A DNA stretch of 64,000 nt from G963665975 sp963665975 (GTDB lineage: Bacteria; Bacteroidota; Rhodothermia; Rhodothermales; Bin80): assembly GCA_963665975.1 (NCBI GenBank), contig OY762508.1, positions 744,001-808,000 of the forward strand. The letters are read 5' to 3'. Under the pieces are notes generated by a model that was not told where the DNA came from, searched no databases, and saw only the letters and a list, made by a program, of their open reading frames with translations. Positions 44,429 through 53,510 of the stretch are shown here, one piece after another. Position numbers and translations under genes: made by a program. Position 1 is the first letter of the stretch. The number at the start of each line of letters is the position of its first letter.

Positions 44429-46036
44429 ATGAAACGACTGGTTCTGATACTTCTCCTGCTCCTGTGCGCTGGCAGTCCAGTGCAGGCGCAAATGGTGCAG
44501 GACATGATCGATCACGCGGTGTCCTTCTCGTCGCCAGCGGTGGAGGAGTTCGGCAAGACCCGAAGGGTCCATCTTGTTAGTGGTATTGTAGATGTCCCAT
44601 TCACGGGGATCGCGGTCCAGGGCTTTGCGTCCGGTGACAGTGTGTCTGGTTGGGTGCAATTCCCGGATAGCGACTGGATGCCGCTCTATATTGTCCGGTC
44701 GGCGACCGACGATGCATTTCTCGGCGCATATCGAGGTGCGATCCAGCACCGTTCCGTGCGTTTCACGCTTCGCTTTTCCATAGGCCCTGCAGATAGTCTT
44801 ACCCTGATCGGCGGCGGCGTTTTTAGTGACCGCACGGGCGATGCGGCTCCGGCGCATCCCAAGCAACACGAGCAAGCCAGCAACTTCCGTATTGTCGCCC
44901 CCATGTTGGTGGGCCGTGCCGCCTGGGGCGCAGCTCCTTTTATCGGTAACCCCATCCCGCTAAATCGCCCGACATACAATGATCTCACGCTGCATCACAC
45001 GGCGGGGTTTTCCGCCACTACGCTTGCTGAAGGCCTCGAACAAGCTCGGCGGATACAGGATTTCCACCAGAATGGGCGTGGCTGGCGAGATATCGGATAC
45101 CAATTCCTGATGGACCAGGAAGGGCGACTCTATCAGGGGCGCCCTTTTCTGAATAACGCCGTTGCTTTCGAAGACGGCCCACCACTCGCGCATGGCGCCC
45201 ACGTCGGCGGACGCAACACGGGCAACATCGGCGTCTCCCTTATGGGCTGCTACCATCCTCCAGAAGGAGGTGGGTGTCTCGACTCGATGACAGCGGCGGC
45301 TACGGACTCGCTTCTTGTCGTGTTCGCCTATCTCTCGGAGCGGTATGGAGTCTCTCCTGATGCTATCGGCGGACACAGAGATTTTGGTGCCACCGCCTGC
45401 CCTGGGGATAACAACTATGCCATGCTGCCTCGGATCAGAACGGACACGGCAGAGCTGTTGGTCACAGGCAATGCATCACTGGGGGCAGCCGTTCTGACTG
45501 CAAGAGCGGACGATATTGGTGTCATCACACTTACATGGGCGTTCACCGCAGACAGCGGCATTGAAGGGTTTACCATTGAGCGCATGCGTGGCGATGTCGG
45601 CGTGACTGTCTTGTCGCGGAGCAATGCCGAAGACGGGCACTTCGTCGACAGAGAAATTGCGGGCGCGGGGATGGTTTCCTACACATTGCTGGCTCGGGGC
45701 CGTCGCGGCCGCAAGCAGGTCCTGAGCGTTGTTGAAGTGTCCATTGACGTCCCTCTCGCCTATACTGTAGCACAGAACTTCCCCAACCCCTTCTCCGGGA
45801 CCACCACGATTCGCTACATCCTGGAGCAGTCGGGCCTGGTCACTGTACAGGTCTACGATGGCGCAGGACGCCAAGTCTCTTCTTTGGAGCGTGGCTGGCG
45901 CGAAGCGGGCCTGTGGCACACAACCACGTTTGACGCCCATGGCCTTCCCGGTGGCGTGTACTATTACCGTGTCCTGGTAGAGGGCTTTGTGGATGTGACG
46001 CACCAGGCCACACAACCACTCGTGATCGTGCGATAG
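44429..46036 (+). CDS. Secreted N-acetylmuramoyl-L-alanine amidase (PGRP fold) with T9SS-like tail
   Basis: This 535-aa protein has a signal peptide (LILLLLLCAGSPVQA), a strand-rich N-terminal region, and an amidase-2/PGRP domain at about residues 165-310. The domain shows RAAWGAAP, zinc-type His in LTLHHTAGFS, NTGNIGVSLMG, and a second ligand set in IGGHRDFGATACPGDN. It then has a linker and a C-terminal sorting domain (QNFPNPFSGTTTIRYILE, VQVYDGAGRQVSSL, GLPGGVYYYRVLVEG). It should cleave the lactyl-peptide amide bond of peptidoglycan, perhaps outside the cell against other bacteria or in surface remodelling. It is the last gene of the four-gene surface operon. Confidence 0.9.
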   Translation: MKRLVLILLLLLCAGSPVQAQMVQDMIDHAVSFSSPAVEEFGKTRRVHLVSGIVDVPFTGIAVQGFASGDSVSGWVQFPDSDWMPLYIVRSATDDAFLGAYRGAIQHRSVRFTLRFSIGPADSLTLIGGGVFSDRTGDAAPAHPKQHEQASNFRIVAPMLVGRAAWGAAPFIGNPIPLNRPTYNDLTLHHTAGFSATTLAEGLEQARRIQDFHQNGRGWRDIGYQFLMDQEGRLYQGRPFLNNAVAFEDGPPLAHGAHVGGRNTGNIGVSLMGCYHPPEGGGCLDSMTAAATDSLLVVFAYLSERYGVSPDAIGGHRDFGATACPGDNNYAMLPRIRTDTAELLVTGNASLGAAVLTARADDIGVITLTWAFTADSGIEGFTIERMRGDVGVTVLSRSNAEDGHFVDREIAGAGMVSYTLLARGRRGRKQVLSVVEVSIDVPLAYTVAQNFPNPFSGTTTIRYILEQSGLVTVQVYDGAGRQVSSLERGWREAGLWHTTTFDAHGLPGGVYYYRVLVEGFVDVTHQATQPLVIVR

Positions 46037-46554
46037 CCTTTCGTTCGTCGTTCCCGACGCGCCATTGCATGCCGTTACCGGTATGGATGGTGACGCCTGA
46101 CAGCAATATCGTCCTACCTCATCGCTATAGCCTCGCATGCGACACGAACGCGGAGCGTTCCACTCCAAACACTTGAGGTCACAACCTGCCGTTTGCGCAC
46201 ACGTTTGAGTTATTCTGTCCAGGCTTTGTCAGGGCCTCGGCACGGTGCCGAAGACTGTGCCGGAAAAGACACGTTCACACATCGGGCGACTCCGTTCATT
46301 GACAACAAAGCCCTTGCAACTCATTTAGATATTGTGCAATATTGCAGGGACTATGCGGAACTTGGTGGGCGGACGGTGCCGTCTCTTTCTGAAGAAGAGT
46401 CCCAACACCCCTTTAAGGAGCATCCGCGGAGCATGAGAGACAATGTAGCACAAGCCCATCGCTGGCACTCTTCCGGAATAACCACGCACGATTGTGACAT
46501 TGGCGCGTCTATCGCTGGTATCGATTTTTCTAACACATAAACGGGACCATTAGC
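46037..46554. other. Long leader/intergenic region before the CDF zinc exporter
   Basis: No convincing protein frame is present (the 115-codon frame at 46193 has no family features). A TTGACA hexamer sits at about 46299, with the spaced inverted repeat TTGCA...TGCAA and the 10-base palindrome GCAATATTGC around 46316-46348. These may belong to the exporter promoter and a metal-responsive operator, but spacing to a -10 is not ideal. Confidence 0.35.
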
Positions 46555-47700
46555 ATGACCGACGGCAACAAACATGACCACGGCCATGATCACAAGCACG
46601 ACCATGATCACCACCACCACGATCATGACCACGATCATCACCACCACGATCATGACCATGACCACGACCATGACCACCATCATGGACACGGGCATGACCA
46701 CCATCATCATCATGGGTTGGGCGGGCATCATCACGACCTGCGCGATGCAAGCAAAAAGAGTCTGATATGGTCGCTGATCTTGATCGGCAGCTTCATGTTC
46801 GTCGAGGTCATTGGCGGTATCCTTTCGGGCAGTCTGGCCCTGATCGCCGACGCGGGGCACATGCTTACCGATGCAGCGTCTATCGGCTTTGCCCTGGTTG
46901 CGCTGCATTTCTCCACCCTTCCAGCCTCCGCGGAGCGGACCTTCGGCTACCACCGCCTCGAAATACTCGCGGCACTGCTAAACGCACTCACGCTCTGGTT
47001 AATCTCCGCATGGGTGATTCTGGAAGCCTATCACCGGTTCAGAAGTGTACCTGATGTCGATGGCACCATTATGTTCTATGTCGGGGTGGTGGGTCTTCTT
47101 GTCAACTTGATCGCCGCCTGGATTCTGCACAAGCAGTCTGGCCACAGCCTGAACGTCGAAGGGGCGTTCCAACATGTAATGGCTGACCTTCTGGGCTCCG
47201 TTGCTGTCGTCATTTCTGCAATCCTGGTCTGGGCGTTCGGATGGACTCTAGCTGACCCGATTCTCAGCGTAGTGATCGGAGTCCTGATTCTCATGAGCAC
47301 CTGGCGCCTGCTCGGCAAAGTAATCCACGTGTTGCTTCAGGGCGTACCTGAACACATTGATGTGTATAAACTCTGCAGCGACATGGAACATGTGGAGGGG
47401 GTCGTACTCATCCACGATATTCACGTCTGGAATTTGGCTCCAAACTACGACGTGCTTACCGCCCACATTATCTACGATCCTGCCTTTGATGTCGAACAGG
47501 TTAACGCCACTCAAGAGCAGCTAAGAGACATCGCCACAAAGGAATATGGGGTGCAGCATGTCACGCTGCAGTTGGAGAGCTCTCCAGAGGGTTGCGTGGA
47601 AGAGACCCATCACGTCGACCATCTGCACGCCCGCGCCGGTTCGGAAGTGCAGCGAGAATCACTCTTTAAGCGTGCACGATCTGTTCTTACAAACGGATAA
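46555..47700 (+). CDS. Cation diffusion facilitator zinc/divalent-metal exporter with His-rich N-terminus
   Basis: This 381-aa protein has a first block of about 65 residues that is almost entirely His and Asp, a probable metal-sensing or binding tail. Six membrane helices follow. The two zinc-site motifs HxxxD are present: GHMLTDAAS in TM2 and FQHVMADLLGS in TM5, the pair seen in Zn/Cd CDF proteins (ZitB/CzcD type). The C-terminal cytoplasmic domain has the usual metal-dimer region (GVVLIHDIHVWNLAPNYDVL). It exports zinc in exchange for protons. A ZIP-like protein and a His-rich peptide gene lie downstream on the opposite strand, supporting a metal-homeostasis locus. Confidence 0.93.
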   Translation: MTDGNKHDHGHDHKHDHDHHHHDHDHDHHHHDHDHDHDHDHHHGHGHDHHHHHGLGGHHHDLRDASKKSLIWSLILIGSFMFVEVIGGILSGSLALIADAGHMLTDAASIGFALVALHFSTLPASAERTFGYHRLEILAALLNALTLWLISAWVILEAYHRFRSVPDVDGTIMFYVGVVGLLVNLIAAWILHKQSGHSLNVEGAFQHVMADLLGSVAVVISAILVWAFGWTLADPILSVVIGVLILMSTWRLLGKVIHVLLQGVPEHIDVYKLCSDMEHVEGVVLIHDIHVWNLAPNYDVLTAHIIYDPAFDVEQVNATQEQLRDIATKEYGVQHVTLQLESSPEGCVEETHHVDHLHARAGSEVQRESLFKRARSVLTNG

Positions 47701-48071
47701 CATTTCACTTATCGCAGTCGAAGACTACTGTGCCAAGGCTACGGTAGTCGCGGGCACCATGTCATAGCAACTCCTCACCCGGACACTATACTCTGGTGTC
47801 CTCTATGGACCCGATCTTGTTGCGTCGCGGGCATCGCCTGATTAAGTTCGATTGAATCCGCGGTGACCCAGGTCCGTTTCTATTGTGGGCGCGGTGTGAA
47901 GCATTGCTGGATTGCGCGCACTACGTACGAACAGGACGCACGCAGCCGGATCAGCACCGCGGTCTTCTGAATTCCACACCCCGGTACAGGCCAGATCAAT
48001 AGGCCCGAGTTTCCGCGCAAGTGATATTTAAGGATGCTTACGGCGATTACATGGTTGCCAGCCGCTGGCCA
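47701..48071. other. Intergenic region between convergent metal genes
   Basis: No protein-like frame was found. A hairpin GGACAC-TATACTCTG-GTGTCC (47781-47801) without a T-run could be a weak terminator for the exporter gene. Confidence 0.4.
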
Positions 48072-48671
48072 TCAATGCTGATGATCGTCAATACGCTGGT
48101 GAAATACCACGTGCAGCAAGCTGCCTCCTACAAAAGCCTGAAACAGTTCAACTGCGCCACCCTCCGGAATTATTTCACCTCCAGCAACATAGCCTCCCAC
48201 GGTGGCTGCAGCAAGCGCAATAATGCCCAATGCAGCTACCCAAAAGCCGTGCCGCGGTCGTACGACCCACCAGATCGCCAGCCCTACCAACAGTCGGTGA
48301 ACGGTCACCGGCAGCACAATATTCTCGGGCTCAGCCGTAAGTGCGGCTCCCTCCAGAAAAACGTGCAAAGTTAACCCGGCAAGAGTCAACACCAACGCCA
48401 GATTGTCGGTATGCGGGGCAAGCACCTTTGATGTCTTCTCGATCAGCAGCGGAAGCGCCAGCCCCAAAAGCACCATCCCTGACATGGGCAGGACATTACG
48501 AGCCAAGCCCAACTCCATGGTCATTTCAAGCACCGTCCAAGCCACCAGCGCGGGCACTACCACCGCCATACAGCGGTCGAATATCCGCGCGGCGCCCGAA
48601 CGGTCATGCAGCCACACGTACAGGTGTGCGCCCACAATAGGCGCAATGATCGATGCCAGAAGTGGTAACAC
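48072..48671 (-). CDS. ZIP-like polytopic membrane protein, divergent
   Basis: From a GTG at 48671 this is 199 aa with about six or seven hydrophobic helices; the reading frame upstream (LAIAYIC) would extend the first helix, so the start is uncertain. TLHVFLEGAAL resembles the TM4 metal motif HNxPEG of ZIP transporters, and VTVHRLLVGLAI resembles TM5 but lacks the usual Glu. The C-terminus ends LLHVVFHQRIDDHQH, again His-rich. I read it as a divergent ZIP-family protein, possibly a metal importer or sensor; an unrelated membrane family is possible. It is probably co-transcribed with the His-rich peptide gene 121 bases upstream. Confidence 0.55.
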   Translation of the reverse strand: MLPLLASIIAPIVGAHLYVWLHDRSGAARIFDRCMAVVVPALVAWTVLEMTMELGLARNVLPMSGMVLLGLALPLLIEKTSKVLAPHTDNLALVLTLAGLTLHVFLEGAALTAEPENIVLPVTVHRLLVGLAIWWVVRPRHGFWVAALGIIALAAATVGGYVAGGEIIPEGGAVELFQAFVGGSLLHVVFHQRIDDHQH

Positions 48672-48792
48672 ACAGATATACGCTATGGCCAGAGTCTTGA
48701 TCTACGGGCAAGGCACACAACTGCCTGCTCGTGGACACGGCCTCAGTTTTCGACTATACAACCTCTTTCCTCGCCCCGACTAATGACCCACG

Positions 48793-49107
48793 CTACGCCG
48801 AGCCGTGGTCATCGCAGTGGCCCCCATGCGGATGGTGCAGGTGACCATCCACTACATAGTCGGTGTGATCCCCATGCTGGACCGCCTCGTGACCGCAATC
48901 CGCACCGTGCGCATGATCTGCGTCATGGCCCTCACAGACATGGGCTTTGTGCTCTTCGTCGCAGTGATCGTCGCAGTGATCCCCATGCGGATGATGCAGG
49001 TGACCATCCACCATATAGTCGGTGTGGTCCCCATGCTGGACCGCCTCGTGACCGCAGTCCGGGCCATGCTGGTGGCCATCTGAATGACCGGTATGCTGAT
49101 GTGCCAT
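48793..49107 (-). CDS. His-rich metal-binding peptide with two internal repeats
   Basis: With the ATG at 49107 (AGAGGA 6 bases upstream) this is a 104-aa soluble protein without signal peptide. It consists of two similar units of about 53 residues, each containing CGHEAVQHGDHTDY, VDGHLHHPHG and HCDDH. About a quarter of residues are His, with paired Cys, so it should bind several zinc, nickel or copper ions. The two units come from a 159-base duplication. It has no named family that I recognise. Position beside a ZIP-like protein and a CDF exporter suggests a metal store or chaperone. Confidence 0.7.
   Translation of the reverse strand: MAHQHTGHSDGHQHGPDCGHEAVQHGDHTDYMVDGHLHHPHGDHCDDHCDEEHKAHVCEGHDADHAHGADCGHEAVQHGDHTDYVVDGHLHHPHGGHCDDHGSA
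48812..49061. repeat. Tandem duplication inside the His-rich peptide gene
   Basis: Two copies of about 90 bases (48812-48902 and 48971-49061) are offset by exactly 159 bases, i.e. 53 codons. They share long identical stretches such as GTGACCATCCAC and CCCCATGCTGGACCGCCTCG with few changes, so the duplication is fairly recent or under constraint. Confidence 0.85.
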
Positions 49108-49144
49108 GTTATTCCTCTTGGTAATCAGGTTGGTGTTAGTGTGC

Positions 49145-49186
49145 GTGCCGTATAATATTCCTGCAACGCTCAAAATGCAACATTTT
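49145..49186 (-). promoter_or_regulatory. Promoter with overlapping palindromic operator for the His-rich peptide gene
   Basis: On the minus strand a -35-like TTGCAT (49180-49175) and a -10-like TATTAT (49157-49152) are 17 bases apart, about 40-45 bases before the start codon. A perfect inverted repeat AAAATG-CAA-CATTTT (49172-49186) covers the -35. This layout suggests repression, for example by a Fur/Zur-type or ArsR-type metal regulator; the regulator is not in the window. Confidence 0.5.
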
Positions 49187-49349
49187 TATTACGATGAGTA
49201 AATTTTTTTCATGTCTTTTTTGGACTGCGAAGGTGTCGTTGTCGGCAAGCACGGGGCTGGCTACTCGTCGCAGGATGGGCGCTACCCTATTACGTTCAGT
49301 TGACAACCAACGCTATGCTTCTGGACGCAAATCGTAGCGCGCGAGCATC

Positions 49350-49696
49350 ACTTCTTGCTCCAATGTCCGATACCACCTGCGAATTGCCTCGGACTTGTCT
49401 CGTTGATACAGCGTTTCTGTAGATCGACACTACCGTGGCGGCCGCAAGTGGGTCTTCGGCGCCGATGGAATGGCTGGTGACGCAACCTGCATGTAGGGTC
49501 CTTAGCACAGAATTGCTCCGATACCACCGCGATTCTCGACATTCTGAAGTGTTAGGCCGTACATGTCCACAACAGCGCAGGATTCCAGGGCTCCTTCTTT
49601 TTGTTCGGCTGGTACGAAGTGGACCATTGGCGCATGGCCACGTTTGACACCCGTGATTTTCCCGGTGGCGTGTACGATTGCCGCATGCTGGTATAG
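49350..49696 (+). pseudogene. Decayed copy of the amidase T9SS sorting-domain region
   Basis: Between about 49350 and 49696 the DNA aligns with amidase positions near 45640-45990. CGTGGCGGCCGCAAGTGGGTC matches CGTCGCGGCCGCAAGCAGGTC; TAGCACAGAATTG matches TAGCACAGAACTT; the reading AVHVHNSAGFQGS, WRMATFDTRDFPGGVYDCRM matches VQVYDGAGRQVSS, WHTTTFDAHGLPGGVYYYRV. Stops and small indels break the frame. It is the remains of a duplicated T9SS cargo gene. Confidence 0.75.
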
Positions 49697-49931
49697 GATT
49701 CCATGGCAATGTCAAGCCCAATCTGCGGAGTCGCCTATCGTTTCCTGCACTCCCGACTCGTCTCGACTGCCGACATGCCATCCCCTCCTGCTTGAAGTCT
49801 TACTCTATTCCGGAAACATACACCCTGTGTATTATCCGTTTATTCAGCTAGTAAGGAGACGCTGTGAAAACCGGACGGCCGAAATTTCGGGTCTCGAACG
49901 CGTGACCGGGTAGGTATGACATCGGAAATCG
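49697..49931. other. Short intergenic stretch before the RND gene end
   Basis: Nothing coding is recognised between the sorting-domain relic and the end of the leftward RND gene. Confidence 0.4.
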
Positions 49932-52900
49932 TTATCTCAATGTTGTCCGTGCCCGCCGGCGTAGCGATAACAAGGCAACAGCGGCAAAGGGAGCTAGAAG
50001 CGTTGATGCCAGCAATCCACCCACCACCGTAACAGCAAGTCCCATCCAAAAATCGCCGTCGTCCGGAAACAACAATAGCGGCAGCATGGCGGCTACCGAG
50101 GTGAGCGTAGTCGTCCACATGGGACGAAGGCGCTCGCGCACTGCCAACCGTGCCAATATCCCCGAAAACGTGCCCGGCCGGAGTTGCCGCAACTGCCGGT
50201 AGCGGTCGGTAAGCAAGATGCTGTCGTTGACGGCAATACCCACCAGGAGCACCGTACCAATAAACGCCCCCTCCGCAAAGGAAGCTTCCGTCCACAGGAA
50301 CCCCAAGCCGACGCCAATTGCCGCCATGGGCACGCTAAGCATCACAACCACTGGTAGCCGCCATGACTCGAAAACAGCCGCCGTGACTAGGAAGACAAGG
50401 AAGATGGTCCCGAGGAATACCCAAAGAAAAGCGCTGGCCACCTCATCAGTAAAAAACCAAGACTCCGCTTTCTCTAACCTGTACCCAGCTGGAACAGGAA
50501 ATTCCTCGAGGGCTGCATCCCTGAATTTATTAGCCATATCATACGGGCCACGATAATCCACTGATATATTCCGTACGTACTGCTGATCCTCGCGCTGGAT
50601 ACCCGCAGGCGTTTCCACGATCGTGTAATCCGCCAGACCTGCAAGCCTCAGAAGCGAACTGTCCGCCGCGATCATAGGACGATCTACAACCCTGTCTACG
50701 TCCAGCCAATCTGCACCGTCAATTATCAGCCGCACTGGTAAACGGGTCTCGCCCTCGAGGTCCGCGCGCAACATGGGAAACCTGGTGGAGAATACAGGCC
50801 GCAACCTGCCTGAAAGCCAGTGCGCCGTCGCGCCCGCTCGCGCCTGCGCATCGGCATCCCATCGAAAACGCAACACCTGCCGGGTCTGCTCTGACATCCA
50901 TCCGTATCGACTACTGTTGATATTGACATCAGCGACGCGGCGGCTCCGCCTTCGCAAGAACTGCGCAAACCGTTCGCACATTGCCTCCAGGTCCTCATAA
51001 TTCGGACCAAATGCCCGTAAGCTTACGCTGCTGCTCGAGCCTCCATAGCCGCTGGAAAACCCTTGTGGCAGGAGCCCGTGCACTGAGATATACATGCCGC
51101 CAATCAATACTGCCTGCCGGATGAGACGCTCGCGCACAAGGTAGGGCTCACTCGTCAGCAGGGCGTCCTCGTGAAATTGCACACGCATGGATGCTGACCG
51201 TTCGGATATGCGCACAAGCGTACGATACACCGACGGTGAAGCCAATGCCACCTGCTCAAAACGCTGCATGAGCGAGTCTGCCCGCCCGATAGGATTGCCC
51301 GGCGGGAACTGCATACGCACGCTAGCCTCCGGACGCACATTGTAGTTCCAGGCCTTGCCAAAATTGACACTCTCGATGAATGGTCGCAGCACCCCTCCCA
51401 GTGCAGAATTTGCGACCTTCCGCACAGATTGCACCCATTCCACACCAAGCGTCTCGTTGTATACCTCGGCTAGCCGCCGTTTCGGCTCAGACCATCCATC
51501 GCGAGGCTCTGCCATTCGGTCAGGCAAGAGCCATAGCGGCGTTCCCAACAGCAGAAACAGCACTACAAGCGTCGTCTTCGGAAACTTCGTCACCCAACGG
51601 TACGGAGCGGCCGTAACGCGCCGCAGCCAGCGCGCCCGCGCTGGCTCTGTCACCTCGGGGAGAAAGCGACCCAGGACTGGAACCAACAGTGCCGCACTTG
51701 CCAGAGAAATCAGGAGCGTCATGCTCACGAGCGCGGCGAACGGCACAAACAGCGTCCGTAATTCGCCGCTGAGATAAATGAGTGGCAGCATAACCGCGAT
51801 AGTGCTCAGCGTCCCACCCAACAGGGGCAGCCAGACAGCCCTCAGGGCTGCGCGTGTAGTGGCCACCTCAACAGCAACGCGGCTGAGCCCTGACTTGGCA
51901 AACATGGGCCGCTTGAGTGCAAGCTGCTCCACGATCACCACACTATTGTCCACCAGAAGCCCGAAGATCAGCACCAGACCCGCAAATGTGATAAGATTCA
52001 GCGTCAGACCCAGCGGGCGCAACAGGGCAATGGACAGCGCTAAAGCCACAGCCACGCTAAAGAGCACTACGGACGCAGCCCGAACACTCTTGAGCATGAA
52101 CAGCAATACCAGGATCACCAGCACCAGCCCCAACCCTCCCCGCCACAGCAGATCGCGAAGCTGTGCGCGCACAGACTCGGTTCGGTCATCGGCCACTAGC
52201 AGCCGGACGCCGTCAGGCAGCGAGGGACGCAATTCCGCCAGACGCTCATGGATGGTTTCGGCCACCGCAATCATGTGACTGCCGCGCGACCGGTCGATCA
52301 GCAGCGTTACCACCGGATTCCCATCAATGCGACTGATGGTGCGCCTGGGAGCAGGTCCCAATGCGAGGCTTGCTACCTCCCGCAAATGGACCGGAGGCAC
52401 CCCATCTTTGGAGGGCCGTACGACAAGATTGCCGATGGCCGCCTTCCGTTCTTCTGCCGGGCTGATGAGCAGCGCGGCATGTCCGCGTGCGTTGAGCCGC
52501 CCGTAGACTTCATCCCGCATCGCATCAAAAATCTTCCCACGCACATAATCGGGCTCAATATTGTAGGTGACCAGAAGCTCGGGATCCATCGAGATGAGCA
52601 GTTCCCGCTCGGTGCCTCCCTCTACTTTCAGATCGCCGACCCCGGAAATACTGCGCAGTTTTGGCGCGAGCCGCTCCTCGGCAAGGCGGCGCAATTCGTC
52701 CGGCAGCAGAGGCCCTACCACCTGCAGAGTGATAAACCCCTGCTCATCCCGGAGCGCCTCCGGGACTCGCTTGGTGAGCTGCGGCTGTACACGATCAGGC
52801 AATACATTGCGCAAGAGCGCCAGGCGATCGTTTATCTGTGTGACATAAGCGCCCAAATCAATGTCCTCGGCGACACTCAGGCCAATATTGGCCACGCCTT

Positions 52901-53207
52901 CCTCGGACAGACTTTCAATGCTCACCGTGCCTGGCACGGTTTGTACGCTACGCTCAATCGGCGCGGTGACATACCGCTCCATTTGCCGCGGCGAGGCGCC
53001 AGGCCAAAACACGTCAATCCGGACTTCCGGCAGTTCAACCTGTGGCACCCACTCTACGGGCACGTTAAACGCTGCCCATGTTCCGGCCATCAGGAGCGCA
53101 CTTGACCACGCTATCACAGCAATAGGCCGTTGAAGCCATGCGGTAAGCCAGAATCGAGATTCGTTCACAAGGCCAACCTGCTTGTTCTGATCGTAAGTCG
53201 AGCGCAT
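49932..53207 (-). CDS. RND-family efflux transporter permease
   Basis: This 1091-aa protein shows the classic 12-helix RND architecture: first TM RPIAVIAWSSALLMAGTWAA, a large periplasmic loop (PQVELPEVRIDVFWPGASPR), TM2-6 with the TM4 motif LLVDNSVVIVEQLAL, a second loop, then TM8-12 (FSGILARLAVRERLRPMWTT). It pumps substrates out using protons; the Asp in TM4 is kept. It is divergent from a gene set with its own adaptor and second RND pump, and has no adaptor of its own strand. It may share that adaptor or form a mixed pump. Substrate is unknown; the family resembles HAE1/AcrB more than the metal CusA. Confidence 0.93.
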   Translation of the reverse strand: MRSTYDQNKQVGLVNESRFWLTAWLQRPIAVIAWSSALLMAGTWAAFNVPVEWVPQVELPEVRIDVFWPGASPRQMERYVTAPIERSVQTVPGTVSIESLSEEGVANIGLSVAEDIDLGAYVTQINDRLALLRNVLPDRVQPQLTKRVPEALRDEQGFITLQVVGPLLPDELRRLAEERLAPKLRSISGVGDLKVEGGTERELLISMDPELLVTYNIEPDYVRGKIFDAMRDEVYGRLNARGHAALLISPAEERKAAIGNLVVRPSKDGVPPVHLREVASLALGPAPRRTISRIDGNPVVTLLIDRSRGSHMIAVAETIHERLAELRPSLPDGVRLLVADDRTESVRAQLRDLLWRGGLGLVLVILVLLFMLKSVRAASVVLFSVAVALALSIALLRPLGLTLNLITFAGLVLIFGLLVDNSVVIVEQLALKRPMFAKSGLSRVAVEVATTRAALRAVWLPLLGGTLSTIAVMLPLIYLSGELRTLFVPFAALVSMTLLISLASAALLVPVLGRFLPEVTEPARARWLRRVTAAPYRWVTKFPKTTLVVLFLLLGTPLWLLPDRMAEPRDGWSEPKRRLAEVYNETLGVEWVQSVRKVANSALGGVLRPFIESVNFGKAWNYNVRPEASVRMQFPPGNPIGRADSLMQRFEQVALASPSVYRTLVRISERSASMRVQFHEDALLTSEPYLVRERLIRQAVLIGGMYISVHGLLPQGFSSGYGGSSSSVSLRAFGPNYEDLEAMCERFAQFLRRRSRRVADVNINSSRYGWMSEQTRQVLRFRWDADAQARAGATAHWLSGRLRPVFSTRFPMLRADLEGETRLPVRLIIDGADWLDVDRVVDRPMIAADSSLLRLAGLADYTIVETPAGIQREDQQYVRNISVDYRGPYDMANKFRDAALEEFPVPAGYRLEKAESWFFTDEVASAFLWVFLGTIFLVFLVTAAVFESWRLPVVVMLSVPMAAIGVGLGFLWTEASFAEGAFIGTVLLVGIAVNDSILLTDRYRQLRQLRPGTFSGILARLAVRERLRPMWTTTLTSVAAMLPLLLFPDDGDFWMGLAVTVVGGLLASTLLAPFAAVALLSLRRRARTTLR

Positions 53208-53510
53208 ACGGGTATCGGAGCGTCCGGTTCGGAAGCAATGCTCCTAACCCGTGCGGCGCATAGAATCTATCCATCCTCATAACCGTGCGAGGGCAGGCAT
53301 GCACAGGGAAACCAATGCTCTGCCTTGGTGTCTTCTGTCTGCGCACAGCATAGGATCATAACCATACGGTGCGCGATGCGTGCCCACAGCCTTGGCGTAC
53401 AGGAACCTAAACGCTCTTGTACCCTATACCTCGCGGCAATGTCAGTGGAGTTGTCCATTGACCGGTCACTAATCTACCCATATCCTACTCCCACTTCTGC
53501 ATACAGCTGC

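Noticed and set aside
46620..46710. CRISPR-like short repeats
   Set aside because: The repeats are codon repeats for His and Asp in the CDF exporter, without spacers.
46574..46765. Met/Thr-rich frame and other frames over the His-rich start of the CDF gene
   Set aside because: They are artefacts of the GAC/CAT repeats; the frame with the CDF domain is the real one.
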